From assembly GCF_042242105.1 (NCBI RefSeq), contig NC_092030.1, positions 2,677,501-2,741,500 on the forward strand: a stretch of DNA of 64,000 nucleotides. Direction: 5' to 3'. Both the position numbers and the translations under genes were made by a program. The notes under the pieces were generated by a model. The model made no database searches and was not told the DNA's origin. It was given only the letters and a program-made list of their open reading frames with translations. How positions within the stretch are numbered: position 1 is the first letter of the stretch; every line of letters begins with the position of its first letter. The DNA comes from Pempheris klunzingeri (Eukaryota > Chordata > Actinopteri > Acropomatiformes > Pempheridae). This document shows positions 23,184 to 36,900 of this stretch, piece by piece.

Positions 23184-25230
23184 AATTCCCTGTTGTGGTG
23201 TTGTCTCCTCCACGGGTAGCGTACAAATGCTCCAGATGAGATGCTCGGAGTCGGTTTTATTGTCACACCCTCTCTCCTGACGGCCTTTGAAGAGATCTGT
23301 CAGCCGCAGATGGCTGAAGGGCGTGTGTGATCCACGGGAGCGCTCAAAGACTTAAGTGAGACAAGGTCGTTGTGTATCGAAACCAATTGGCCTTTGTACT
23401 GGCCGAGGTGTGAAAAGTGTAGAAGCCCACCACTCTGATTGTTGTTGTTCTGTATATTAGAGATCCCTTTGATAAGAAGCCATGACAATAATATTAGTTA
23501 AGGAGATTACGAGCTGCACAACTGCGCTGTGATTAATGGGGAAACAAGACGGGAGTTAATCAGAAATCACTCTCTGTGTGTGAGCTGTTAGGAGCCCGCT
23601 GGGATGGAGAGCAACAGCAGCGGAGCCCCTTCAGGTCAGATTTCACATTTTACTAATGCACAGAAAAATCTTCATATGTTCCATGATGCATTTGAGTTAT
23701 TTGCTCATTTTATTGACTGTAGTTTTTGGTATATCATCTTCAACAGCTCATCTTAAATTATGATACGATCATATTTTGTCCGTGGTACTTGTTCATACTA
23801 TCTGCTTAATATTTTTAATTAAATACAAATGAATAGAATCATAAATATTCAAAAATGCTATCTATTATCAACTATCTATTTCTCTGTAGAAAATAAAATA
23901 CAAGTATACATGTATATATACGTACACACATACATTTGCATAGATGCATACACACACGTTTAAATATGAAACAACATGTGTAACTTTTTTTTTTTACTGT
24001 AAATAAACTTTGTCCCACTAAAAATAATGATAAAAAGGCACTTGTATTCCTATACATGGTTATTTACTGATATGCAAAGCAATATCCAGGGGTGTTTTTC
24101 AGGGGAGAATTTTGAACAGCTTCAATAAAGACATTTCATACAACATTTCACCTCCTGAACTCTGACTTGTTAATTGACAGCAGCATTAAAGGAGCAGTGA
24201 TGACGTCAAACAGGCCAGCTGATCGTCGCCCATTCATAAGTCAAACTGTACACTTGATCTGAAAAGACAGAAGAAAGAGCTGATGACCAAATACAAAGCT
24301 TTGATTCTTTTTGATGAATATGATGTGTGAAAAGAATCAAAAAACTTAGAAAAGGGCGCCATTAGTATGAAGTTAGTCTTGTTCTTTGTAATTCCTTATT
24401 GTCACGACATCAAACAAACCTTTGTTTTTTAAGTGTTATCTAGCGCAGTAAAAGTGACAGTACATAAGATTAAACCTTAAAAAGGAAATTATCTAACTGT
24501 TGTGAATGAATGAAATGAAACAGCAGCAGCATTTTGTCACTCCATTGGTTTTGTTGGCAATTTTCTGTATGTTTTAAATCAATATTACTATTTTTTTCCA
24601 ATACATTTAAGTGGACCAGAAGGGACAGTGTACCAGCAGGGCCACTTTTGAGAATACGGGGGTAAAAGAATTCAGGAAAAGTTAAGGTTTCATGAGGCGT
24701 TTGTTTATTTCTACATACAATTCCAGGATAATACATGTTGTTCGCTCTGTGCGTAAAAGCGCAAATCCTATCCAAAATGCGCACAGCCTGACCACCTCAC
24801 CAAAGAAACCAGTCAAAGCGAGGATGCGCACATTTTACAAACAGTAGCTGCTTTCTTCTCTGTCTCTGCTCTCTATTTCTGTTCTGCAGCATGTGCTTCC
24901 TACAGCCCACCTGTGGACACGTGTCCAACAATGAACTTTTATTTACGCCGTTTTACACACACAGAGATACATAGTGAGGAAAGATGGGCAGACAGTCCCT
25001 ACACACAGAAATAAATAATTCAATTAATTATTGAATGAAAAATCTAATAAAAATGGATTATAAGTGTAAAGATAAAAACGGTTCTGTTGATTGTGAGTTG
25101 ATTTTGTGTTATTTGGTGGGGGGGTAAGGGAAGCTTAGTGGTCCCTATATGGTGACACGCGCACCTGCAGCAGCGGAAGCTGATTAAAACGTTTCCTCTC
25201 AGGTGCCGCTGTTTGACCCGATGAGCCGGT
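23184..25230. promoter_or_regulatory. Divergent intergenic region between nodal and the receptor gene
   Basis: Two kilobases separate the nodal start (minus) from the receptor start (plus), so the two genes are head to head. On the nodal side, a TATA-like ACAATAAAAC (minus strand, near 23250) lies about 65 bp before the coding start. CCTTTGAT (TCF/LEF-like) occurs at about 23466. I did not see clear paired FoxH1 sites. The middle (23.6-25.1 kb) is AT-rich with no recognisable gene. Confidence 0.4.
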
Positions 25231-27979
25231 ATGGACTCAGGCCAGCTCATGTGGTCCATTTTCCTCGCAAGTCTGACAGTTTTCCAAGGTAAAATGGGAT
25301 CTATACATATATTTTAGACATTCTAACTTAACTCCAGCCAGTCTGTAAACATGAGATTAGGTGCAGGAGCGTTCTACACATTTTCTTTATACTTAAACAT
25401 GAAGGAGGCAACATGGCGGCCATCCCTTTGCTCCATAGCTTCACAGTCACGATCTTAAGTTCACTCTTAATGCAGGGCGGTCAGTTCTAACTGCATGAGC
25501 TGAAGAAATCCAAGTCAGACATTTGTAAATGTCAGTTTAACATTCACGTTGAATGTAATGCAGTTGCTTCTTGGACCTTAGGCAGGCTGGATGAAAACAA
25601 AAATACCCGTGATAGTTTACTATGTTGGCTAACGGAGCTTTGAGGTTAGTTTGACCATGTTGTGATGAGTTTAACTTTCCATGTTTTTTTCTTATTCTTC
25701 AATAACAATGCGATCTGCCACACAGGACTCTGTAGGTTTTCTTATCATCTACAACTAGGCTAAAAGTCCCTCTGCAGCTCACCATGCAAACAAATCACAG
25801 GAGAAATGGTGCATGAATGCTTTTCTGAAAACTTTTCTGTTATTTCTGCCCAACATTTTTGAAAGGTGTTCCTAAATCTTAAAACCTTAGTTTTGACTTA
25901 CAGCGCAGCTTCTCTGCAAAAATCCTCTTTGTTCTTTCTCTTTAGGCAAATTCTACAATTCATCCGATCTATGACTTGGACTACTCCAGTGACAGGCCCA
26001 TCATATCGTCTAAGGCTTCACCTTCATACTTTGTCCTAATGTCAGTGTCTCTATATGTTTATAGGTCGAATTTTAGGATGCCGTCAAGGCCAGTGGCAGT
26101 GTGATGATGGAAACTGTATCCCTGACGTGTGGCGATGTGATGGAGATGGAGACTGTCTGGATGGATCTGATGAAATGGACTGCACTGGTAGCCATACTTC
26201 CTGTTCCTGTGCCAAAGACTTGGGACTATCAGATTGTCCAAACTGCTTCACTTGCATTTGTCGTAAATGTTTGTTTGTCCAGTGTTGGTCTGAAACGGTG
26301 AACACCTTCTTTTACGAGTCATATTTTTGTAGAATCAGCAGAAATGATGGCAGATACGTTCCTAAATCACACTTTAGTAAACAAACTTTCATTGCTTTGC
26401 AACAATGAAACCAAAAGTCAGAAAGTTGTACAAGATGGCAGAAGCAAAAACAGTTTCCCACAGTTAACTTTAATATTTTCAATTCTCCAAGTTAACATAC
26501 AAGATTTTATTGATTCATTTAGGACTGTTATGCTACCAGTGTTTTGGTTATGTTGATTCACAGGTCGGGGACCATAAGAGAAAACTACTTCAAACACATA
26601 AAATGATGTTACTCAGAACTTTTGGACTTAAGGAGAAAATCTTCACTCTGTCTTGTTTTCTTCCCCCCAGCACGTCCAGGCTCTCCTGAATGTCCGCCGG
26701 GGCAGTTTCCTTGTGTGGACTCAGTCGGCTGTGTTGACGCGTCCGCCCGCTGTGACGGGCAGAGCCAGTGTCCCACCGGATCGGATGAGGAAAACTGTCC
26801 AGCTGTCCAGAGCTGTTTGGAGTCTGACTGGACCTGTCGCAACCACATCTGCATCCCCAAAGAGCTGCGCTGCAACGGACTGAATGACTGCCTGGACAAC
26901 TCTGATGAAGAGGACTGTGGTGAGGGAAATGGAGGGTTGACCCATATCAGTGAAACATGCACTTTCTCATTTATGTCCAGTGGACACATGGTACTGTACA
27001 GATAGTTTGGGCTTTATTTTTCCAGGTATTGAAATGATCTTATTCAGGGTGAGAAAGAAAATGGGCTTCTTTGTTATTTGTGTGAAGCAACCCTTTAAAA
27101 TCAGTCTATAGGTACGGTCATTTTAAACCTAGAGCTGGCAAGTGTGTGCATCTTAATTCATATTTAGTGCTTTTATTTAAACGTCAGCAGTTTGATGGTT
27201 CGGTACTGCTTGTCTGTTGTCTCACAGGTCTGTGTGGAGAAGAAGGCATGCGGTGTCCAGAGGGGACGTGTCTGACGCCTAAAGAGAGGTGTGATGGACA
27301 GTTTCACTGCTCAGATGGCAGCGATGAGCCCATAACATGTGGTACGTTTGAGACCGATGACAGCTGCTGCAACAAAGCACCTCACGCTTTACCTCTACAA
27401 TAATCAGTTCCAGTGGAGTATGTCTGGGTTTCTATAATGCTGAGCTATGGTGTTCATCCCACAGGTCGTATTTGCGCCATGAACAACGGAGGCTGTAGCC
27501 ACGTGTGTGTCGATGAGGCCTGGGGAGCTCTGTGTGCCTGTCCTGTCGGATATAAGCTCTCTCCCAATGGAGCAGTCTGCGAAGGTGTGTGTCAATTTCA
27601 GGTTTTTTAAGGGCTGATTGAGTTTGCTGCAAGGATTTTGCTGCATCACAAAAACACTGTCAATGGACGGCGCTGAAAGCCGACTAAAAATATGCTCTCT
27701 TCTATTAGAAAAAAAAAAAAGATTCAAGAGTATTTGGAGCCTTTGAGTTTTCAGAAGGAGCTCCCTTTTGCAGCTGTATAATCATCTGTTTCCAAGTCTG
27801 TTTTTGATGCACAGTTCATGCTGAATAAGCCCGAACCCATTCTCCCTCCTCAGATTTGGATGAGTGTGCCCCGTCTTTTGCTCCCTGTACGCATCACTGC
27901 ACTAACACAGTTGGATCCTACTATTGCCACTGCAGAGAAGGCTTCAAACTGAGTGGAAGCTCCGCATGTCTAGCTACAG
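25231..27979 (+). other. lrp13: Receptor N-terminal block: signal peptide, 4 LDLa, 2 EGF
   Basis: Exons 25231-25288, 26065-26187, 26671-26919, 27228-27341, 27465-27584 and 27854-27979, all joined in phase 1. The LDLa modules start at [31 protein letters not shown] and CGEEGMRC. The first EGF is [13 protein letters not shown] and the second (DLDECAPSF...) has the calcium-binding start. This matches the opening of LDLR/LRP proteins just before a propeller. Confidence 0.88.
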
Positions 27980-30900
27980 GTACTGAGGCTGTTTATTCAA
28001 ATCGAAGGTACACATGATCGACGTTCACACGTCGGCACCTTCACCTAGTTGTTTGGCCTCATCATGAGCCACGGACAACACGGAGGGCAACAACACAGGG
28101 TATTCTGACACAGTAGCTAACATGCAACTTCAAACTTAATGCCAGTGTTGGTGAATTAGTCATCAGCTAATAGGACCTACTGTGGATTTAGTTTCATCCT
28201 TTTGTAAAAAGATCAAACACTTGGACAAAAGATAATAGACATGTTAATGAGCTCCTTTTTGATGTGGCTGAGCTAATGAGAGAACCAAGAAAGAAAAGCT
28301 CAAAAAGATCAAAGATGGAACTTGAAATGCAAACAATGGAGCAGGATGCATCAAAAAAAGATGATAGAATTGGCAAATAATGAAATGAGATGCACAAAGT
28401 ATTGTAAAGTTATCAAAGTTCTCTTTTTCTGCTCTTTTTTTTTTCTTTTAGCAAACACTTTAGGTTTTTAAGGGGTGACCCTAAAAGTCGACTGTTTGAT
28501 GATTCAATGTGAATCTCCCATTCAAATGATCACAAAATATGGTTATGAAGCAAAGGATCATTCCCTTCATGCTGTATGCAGGATTTCTTGAGAAATTAAT
28601 CCTGCTTTTCTCTGAGTATCCATGTCTGTACCAAATGACAGACCCACTACTCCACCCTGTGCTGACTTTTCTACTTCTACAGACATTATTTATCACAGCA
28701 ACCAGAGCGTCTCAGCTGGGAAAAGACACATCCAAAGCACTCTGTCTGTGGAACTGTAACTAATTAATTAATTAATTCTGATGTAAAATGAATCTAAAAT
28801 AGGCAAACAAATGATTAGTGAGAGCATTTTAATTGGGTGTTTACAGATCTTTTGTGTTTTGTGAAAGAAACGGAAACCAACATCACAAATGAGAATATGG
28901 ATCAACAAGCAGACGAAGATGGGCAAGTCTTGATGAGTCATTCAATTACGACAACTTAGTCAGGAACCCCCTTAAACTTCCTCTTCCTCATGTCACTAAC
29001 TAAAAGAAAAGTCAAACTTACTCCAATCTGACGGCACCCTTCTCTCTGAATCCATGAATGTGTCCAGGTGATGCTGTCAGATTGCTGACGGTGCAGAGGA
29101 AATCTATCGGCCTGCTGAATGTCAAGTCTCAACAGTTTGAAGTAATCCAGACTCCAGTACTTGACCCAGTGGCTTTGAGTTTTGATGTTTCCCGGGGGTT
29201 GTACTACTGGGCTGACAGTCATGGCAGCATTTACAGAAGTGATGGACAGCACAGCTCGACAGTCTATAACGGTCAGTGAACCCAGGATGTGTGTTTTTAT
29301 TTCTGCGTGTGCGGCTTTCTGATGATACAGCTGCTTATGTATTTAACAGTGATAAGTTACATATGTATTGCACGAGCAATGGCTAACTTTAGCTTTAGCT
29401 GGGCTTAAACACACACTGAGATGGCTTGTTATGGTGTCTTTTTTTTCGATAGTTGAGTGGAGTGGTTCCCAACCTGTTGTTCCTTAAAGCAAAGCAGTGT
29501 GTCCTTGTGGTCACACGTCAGCAGCTGTAACCAGCTCAAGTCCAGGACACCGAAGATTGTTCAGTTCTTATGAGGGGAAAAAAAGCAAAGATTAGAAAAA
29601 TAAACTATTTTGTTTGTGTTTTTTCTGCCTTCATATCCTGTTGGTAGTTTTGTAACCTTCCAGATTGAACTTTGGACCCTTGTGGAGGTCCCAAAACACA
29701 GGTTTGGAACTGCTGGTGTGATTCATCAGTTGGTTGCATGACAACATTTCTGAACCCAGAAACAAATAAGTTTCTCTTCTGCACTTTTCCGTTCCTTCTC
29801 TTGCCCTGGTCTTCTGAACAGTGTGGTTTGTGCATTCGAATGTCAAAGTTTGGAGTGTTTATTATGGTTATGTTGACTTAAATGGTCACTTGGCAAGTGT
29901 TTTAACAGGGGAGCCTGGAATCAAGGGTCTAGCCTGTGATTGGCTGAATGGAAACTTGTTCTGGACCAATCAAAAGACAGCATCAATCTACATGCTGGCA
30001 GCTGATGGGAAGAGTTACACTACTCTGCTGAGCAAAAGCACCATCCCATCAGAGTTGGTGCTTCTACCTGTGGAGAGGTACGCTTTTCTCCTGTCTGTCA
30101 GCTTTATAGGATTGACACAAATCTCATTTCTAATATTTCTAATGTTATTAAATGATGATCATGGTCTCTGAAACAGTAAATCCACCCTTTTCGCTCTTTT
30201 CTGTGGGCAAGAAATGAAATGCGTATCTACACAGTGTGTGGAACTGGAAGATTGAACAGTATTTTGCAATAGTTTTGAAACGAGCTGTTAAATTTGATTT
30301 ACTTGGCACACGTGAGACTCCAGCCATCATGAATGCACCCGAAGAGGTGATGATACACTCGGCCGTGCTTATTCAAATTCTCTGCTCTCTGCCTCCCAGC
30401 TTGATGTTCTGGATCAGCGCCGGCAACGGGGACAGAGTGACATTAGAGAAGTCATGGATGGATGGGTCAGAAAGAAGCTCTCTGACTGTGCTCACTGCTC
30501 AGTCGGCCCACAGCCTCACTGCTGACGCTGCTGCCAGGAGGCTGTACTGGATCAGCGACTTCAAGAAGGCGAGTTAAGGAAAGAAACGCAGGCCGGGGAT
30601 TTTTACACAGAGTGCATAAAACCATGATAGTGTGACGTGAACCAGGATGAATAATTCAGTCATATTCTTGATGCAAATCATTGGAAAAATACAAATCGTC
30701 TTTGCTATTAAACTGACAATGAAATGCACAGTTATGTATATTTGCTGCAATTTCTCATCAGCCATGTTTAAACTAGCCAAACTAGCCATATACCAGTGAT
30801 CTTAGGCTCAGTATATTTAAAATGTTCATACATTTGGGCAAACCAAATAATGATACCTGATTTAGAACTTCTTTTATACTTCTTTCTGGCAGTGCAGAGC

Positions 30901-33900
30901 TTCATTTCTCAACATCGAAGTAGAATAATAGACTGAGAATAATGTAGAGTTTTTGGCTTCTTGTCCAAATCCTCTTGGGAGGTAGCAGCCTGTGGCCCTG
31001 CCTCACTTTACTCTAAGCTCATGAACGAAGAAGATAAAAGGCGGAGAAATTGCTTCACTCAGTTGGCGTGATGAGAATATGACAACCTAACCATCAGTTG
31101 TCAGTCACATTTCTTTGTTGTCCTTCTCAATTAACATGAACTTCTCTCATTCAGTCTGTAGAGACGGTGAAGGTGGACGGGACCGGCCGGTACTCCTTCA
31201 CACGCCTGTTCAGCAGGAGACCGGCTCTCAGTCTGGCTGTGTTTGAGAATTTGTTCTACTGGGTGGATGACAAAGGACTGTGGCAGGTTCCACAGAACCG
31301 ACCAGACCAGAAGACCTTTATCTGGAAAGCAGCCGTGCCAATATTATCTGTTTATCATGCGCTCCAGCAGCCACAAGGTACTTATCGGAACAACAGATTT
31401 AATGGTAATACAAAATGCTTCTCGGTTACAATATTTCTTCATCTTTATTTCCACTTAAGTTGGAGCTTGTGGTTCTCTCTTTATGCCACGTATCCAGTCA
31501 TGGTCACATCCTAAAGGAGAATTGTTGACCAATGTGAATATTCACTTCTGTTTTAAGATGAAGTCTGTAATATAACAAACATATTTGAATACTTGAACAA
31601 AGCAGTGTGAGTATATTTTAGTCATCGTTGTTGTTTCTTTCACACCTGATGGTGTCCACATTGTCTCGTCTTGTCTCAGGTTCCTCTGCTTGTGCAGAGA
31701 CTCAGTGTCAGCTCTGCCAGCTCACTAAAGGCAACCCTGCTGGATTCACCTGCGCTTGTCCGAACTCCAAAGTACTGTTGGTTGATGGGACATGTGAATG
31801 TGGGTTTACTATAACTTTTATTACCCTGTCTTACAGATGCATTTTTGGTAGAAGAGAAGAAACACAAGTTGTATTTTAATCTCTTAAAACAAGGCAGCTT
31901 GTCATTTTGCTTCCAACATCTCAGTTCAGGAAATGCATCCAAACCGTACATGTAAAAATGTCATATTGTCTCTTTACATTATGGGATTTCAGTCATTTTC
32001 TCTGGTCCTTTTTTAGAACTCTAAGCATGAAGGCATCGTTAATAAATCTTTTTTTTGTCCCACAGATCCGAGGTTTTTATATGCTACCAATACCAACATC
32101 AACATGTTGGAATTCCGCGGCAGAGAGTCCACTGAAACCCAGCTGTTTGCCACTGACGACGGCATCCTGTCCTTCGATCTGGACTGGTACAGAGACTGGC
32201 TGTACTGGGCCAACCAGACTGGTCATGTCCAACGCACCAGTCTAACCCAGGTCAAGACTGAGGTGGTCCCAACACCTTTGCCAGGTTAATGCTTTTGGTT
32301 TTCCTTGACTTGTACAGACATAACTAATGTTACTATCTTCACCAGCTCAGAGTTTAGACAACAATAAAGATTTTAAATAAAGATAAATAAAAAAATTGTA
32401 GATTAAAAGGTTGATTAATTATTTAGAAAGAAATTGACAGATGTATTGTTAATGAAAATAAGTTGGCTGAGAATAACCCATGAACCACCTGGCCGCTCAC
32501 ACATCCTAATAGCCGTCTGAACACTTTCTATTGACTCATATTTCCTTTTTTTCTTGTTGTTAGTGTGTCTGATAAAAATACACCAGAAGACTGGGAGCCT
32601 TTATTGGGTGTCATGTGACCAAAACAGCATCGGCACCACCACAGCCGACAAGCGATACCCGCAGCAGCTGTACCACACAGCAAAGGAGATCCGAGACCTA
32701 TGTGTGGACTGGCTGCGGGGCAGCATCCTGTGGCTGGAGGATGAACGAATCTTCTCCATGAGCATGATTGGAAGTAAAGTCAGAGAGCTGCTGCACTTAA
32801 CAGGAGGACTCAGGGGAAACATCGCCTTCGACCTCAGAGCCAATAGTCTTCTGTGGAACTCTAAAAGGGCAGGTCTGTCACTTCACACTGCTTGTTCCTC
32901 ACTCTCACATGTCTCAGCAGCTGGACTCTCCAGTCAGAGCTTGAGCTTATTATGACACAAGATAGTGGTACATCTTTCTGGAGAGCAGTTTTACTTCTCC
33001 AAGAACTAGACAGTACTCATTTCAAGGTTTGTTTTAGTTTATATCAAATTATCTGGGTCTCGATCACTAACTTGCACACTTTGATTTCATCCAAAATAAA
33101 AATCATTAAATGATTAAATGTGCTGTGATACTGCAGCAGTAGGAGCTGACTGTGTTCAGAAGCTTTGGCTGGGTTATAATTAGTTTAGGGACTGTGACAA
33201 TAATAATGCTCTGAGTCATCCCAGAGGCTAAACAGTTCATGATAGTTCTGTTGGCTCTAAAAATGTACAACTTAACCAACATGGGCAAACTCTTGGATAG
33301 TAATTCCTACTTTTGCAGCCTGTATTTCCACCACATCAGACCTGGTGAAGCACTTTGGGGTCACTTTTTTTCAGGTTTGACAACGATGAGTTTGCTGCAG
33401 GAAAGAAGCCACCAAGCTGGTAGAAGATGGAACATTTCAGGCTCAGTCATGGCTGCCTTTGAGCCCTTCCTGTTGTCCCTTTCTGATGATGTCATGACTG
33501 TCTGGGACCGCCGTGATGGGAGCCCCGTCCGAGACATGAGCGTGAGAGGTCACGTGTTGGGTGTAATCGTTGCACTCAGGGACATACGTGCAGGTCAGAC
33601 AAAGTGAATCTGTTAGAGGAAATAAAATAACTCAGACGGACACGCTGTTGCTTTTATTCATTTAACAGTATTTTGTTTTGACCTTTTTATTTGAAGGCCA
33701 CAGATTTGAACTAACATACCTCTTAATTATAACTCTCCATAGTACCCAATACTCCAGTCTGCAGTGAACCCTCTGTGCTGTGCCGACATACGTCTGTCTG
33801 CATCTCACAAGCCCAGCTGTGTGACGGGAAAAAGGACTGCCCTGATGGAGATGATGAGGATTTATGTGTTGCCACGTGTCCATCTGAAGGTAAAGTGTCA

Positions 33901-36900
33901 TCATCATAAATTCATGTGTTTCTTGAGCAATGGAGCTGTAAAATTATATGAGTATTAACATTCACCACTAACTTCAGTTTCCCAGCTTTGAGAATTTGTA
34001 GTAATTTTCTCTGCTTTAATTTCCAACCTTAGAGGACTTCAAGTGCGAGGACCAGAGGAGCTGTGTCCCCAGGAATCTTGTTTGTGACGGTCGTTCTCAT
34101 TGTGCTGATGGCTCAGATGAGGTCGACTGTCCGGCCGTGGCCTCCCCTGTCGCTCGGGTGAACATCCTGAAGTGTCGCACAGGCTCAAAGCCGTGTACAG
34201 ATGGCACAGAGTGTGTTTTATACAGCCACGTGTGTGACGGGGAAAAGGACTGCAGGGATGGATCAGATGAAGAGGGATGTGGTGAGTTTCCGAAGACGTA
34301 GTTTCAGTTATTGGAAAAACAGCAGTTGCAGAACTGAAAGAAACAATTCCAGTTAGATTAGTGGATTTGTAATATAATATCCCACATATATAATTTAACT
34401 GTTATATTTATTTTAACTTTACTATCTTTGTCAAGATGCCTCAGTAGAGACCAGGACTCCAACAAAACCAAGTGTGGACCCATCGTACGAAGTTCCTCCT
34501 GCTCCGACTGTGCCGACCTGCAGCAGCCCCTCCGTGCCCTGCCCCCATTCTGCTGCGCACGTCTGCATTTCTCCGAGCCAGTTTTGCAATGGACGTAAAG
34601 ACTGTCCTGATGGCTTTGATGAACAGAGCTGTGTGAAAAGATGTCCCTCGAAAGGTAAGCCTTGAATGTGTGTGTGTTCTTCTGGCTGGAGACGTTATGA
34701 GTTTCCCTCTGCTCGGATGTTATTTTGAAAATAATTCACACTTTAACAGACTCTGTCAACGAGGCCCAAAACTTGGAAAACGCATTTTGTTTTCCTTAAT
34801 GTCCGTCTAGATGACTTCCGCTGCAAAGACCGCAGGAGCTGCGTCTCAAAGAGTCTGGTTTGTGACGGCCGCTCTCATTGCCACGACGGCTCAGATGAGA
34901 TCAATTGTCCGAATGTAACTCCGCCCCCAGACCGGGCAAACGTCCTGAAGTGTCGTATGGGCTCAAAGCTGTGTAAAGACGGCAAAGAGTGTGTTCTCTT
35001 CAGTCACGTTTGTGATGGAGAGAGAGACTGCAGGGATGGATCAGATGAAGAGGGATGTGGTGAGTTTCTGTTCTGTCTTCACAATCAGTTTGAGAAGTTA
35101 GAATAAATAAGCAAGACCTTTTATGACTTCAACTAATTGCTGTGTTTATCACTTGTAGAAGCTGCAGAGGTTGCTCCTACTGCTCCTCCAGAAAACGTCC
35201 GCTTGAATGAGCCCCCTTTACCTGTCAAACCTTTTACTGAGCCTCCCACCAAGCCACCCTGCACCAGTCCTTCAGTTCTGTGTCCACATTCATCTTTATG
35301 CATCAACCCAGCACAGCTTTGTGATGGGAAGAGAGACTGCCCTGATGGATCTGATGAGAACTGTGTGAAACGATGTCCCTACAAGAGTGAGTGATCAGAT
35401 TATGGGCTGACTGAGACAGTTTCTCTGATCTTAACCACATTGGAATAGTAGAGAGTTCTGCATTATGTTTGATATTAAATGCCTTCATCCTCAGCTGACT
35501 TCCGCTGCAAAGACCGCAGGAGCTGCGTGTCAAAGAGTCTGGTTTGTGACGGCCGCTCTCATTGCCACGACGGCTCAGATGAGATCAACTGTCCGAACGT
35601 AACTCCGCCCCCAGACCGGGCAAATGTCCTGAAGTGTCGCATGGGCTCAAAGCTGTGTAAAGACGGCAAAGAGTGTGTTCTCTTCAGTCACGTTTGTGAT
35701 GGAGAGAAGGACTGCAGGGATGGATCAGATGAAGAGGGATGTGGTGAGTTTCTGTTCTGTCTTCACAATCAGTTTGAGAAGTTAGAATAAATAAGCAAGA
35801 CCATCACAAAGAATCAAATTTCAGAAATAGCATTGATACCAGTGGCTTAAAATGCAAACTTTGCCATATGATCACATTAGTAATAATTCAAAGATATTTT
35901 GTTTTGAAATGGACCTTTTATGACTTCAACTAATTGCTGTGTCTATCACTTGTAGAAGCTGCAGAGGTTGCTCCTACCGCTCCTCCAGAAAACGTCCGCT
36001 TGAATGAGCCCCCTTTACCTACCGAAGGCTTTACTGAGCCTCCCACCAAGCCACCCTGCACCAGTCCTTCAGTTCTGTGTCCACATTCATCTTTATGCAT
36101 CAACCCAGCGCAGCTTTGTGATGGGAAGAGAGACTGCCCTGATGGATCTGATGAGAACTGTGTGAAACGATGTCCCTACAAGAGTGAGTGATCAGATTAT
36201 GGGCTGACTGAGACAGTTTCTCTGATCTTAACCACATTGGAATAGTAGAGAGTTCTGTATTATGTTTGATATTAAACCTTCATCCTCAGCTGACTTCCGC
36301 TGCAAAGACCGCAGGAGCTGCGTCTCAAAGAGTCTGGTTTGTGACGGCCGCTCTCATTGCCACGACGGCTCAGATGAGATCAATTGTCCGAACGTAACTC
36401 CGCCCCCAGACCGGGCAAACGTCCTGAAGTGTCGCATGGGCTCAAAGCTGTGTAGGGACGGCAAAGAGTGTGTTCTCTTCAGTCACGTTTGTGATGGAGA
36501 GAGAGACTGCAGGGATGGATCAGATGAAGAGGGATGTGGTGAGTTTCTGTACAAATGCTGCAAAATGTATCATTTTCACAATCAGTTTGAGAGGTTAGTT
36601 ATAAGCAAGGCTAAGAATCAATAGTCTGGCTTATGACTACTGACTGACTCCTAGAAATCTTGAACCTTGTGCTTATTTGTATGTTAATCATTACTATTGC
36701 GTTCATATGACAAAGGTATTTTGATGTTTTTAAAATGGAACTTTGAACCTCATCTTACTTTTGTGTCTATCACTTGTAGAAGCTGCAGAGGTTGCTCCTA
36801 CCACTTCTACAGGAAACGTCCACTTAAATGAGCCCCCTTTACCTACCGAAGGCTTTACTGAGCCTCCCACCAAGCCACCCTGCACCAGTCCTTCAGTTCT

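Noticed and set aside
25945-25975. Alternative second receptor exon after TTTAG at 25945
   Set aside because: Reaches a stop after nine codons and lacks an LDLa motif; the exon at 26065 fits phase and family.
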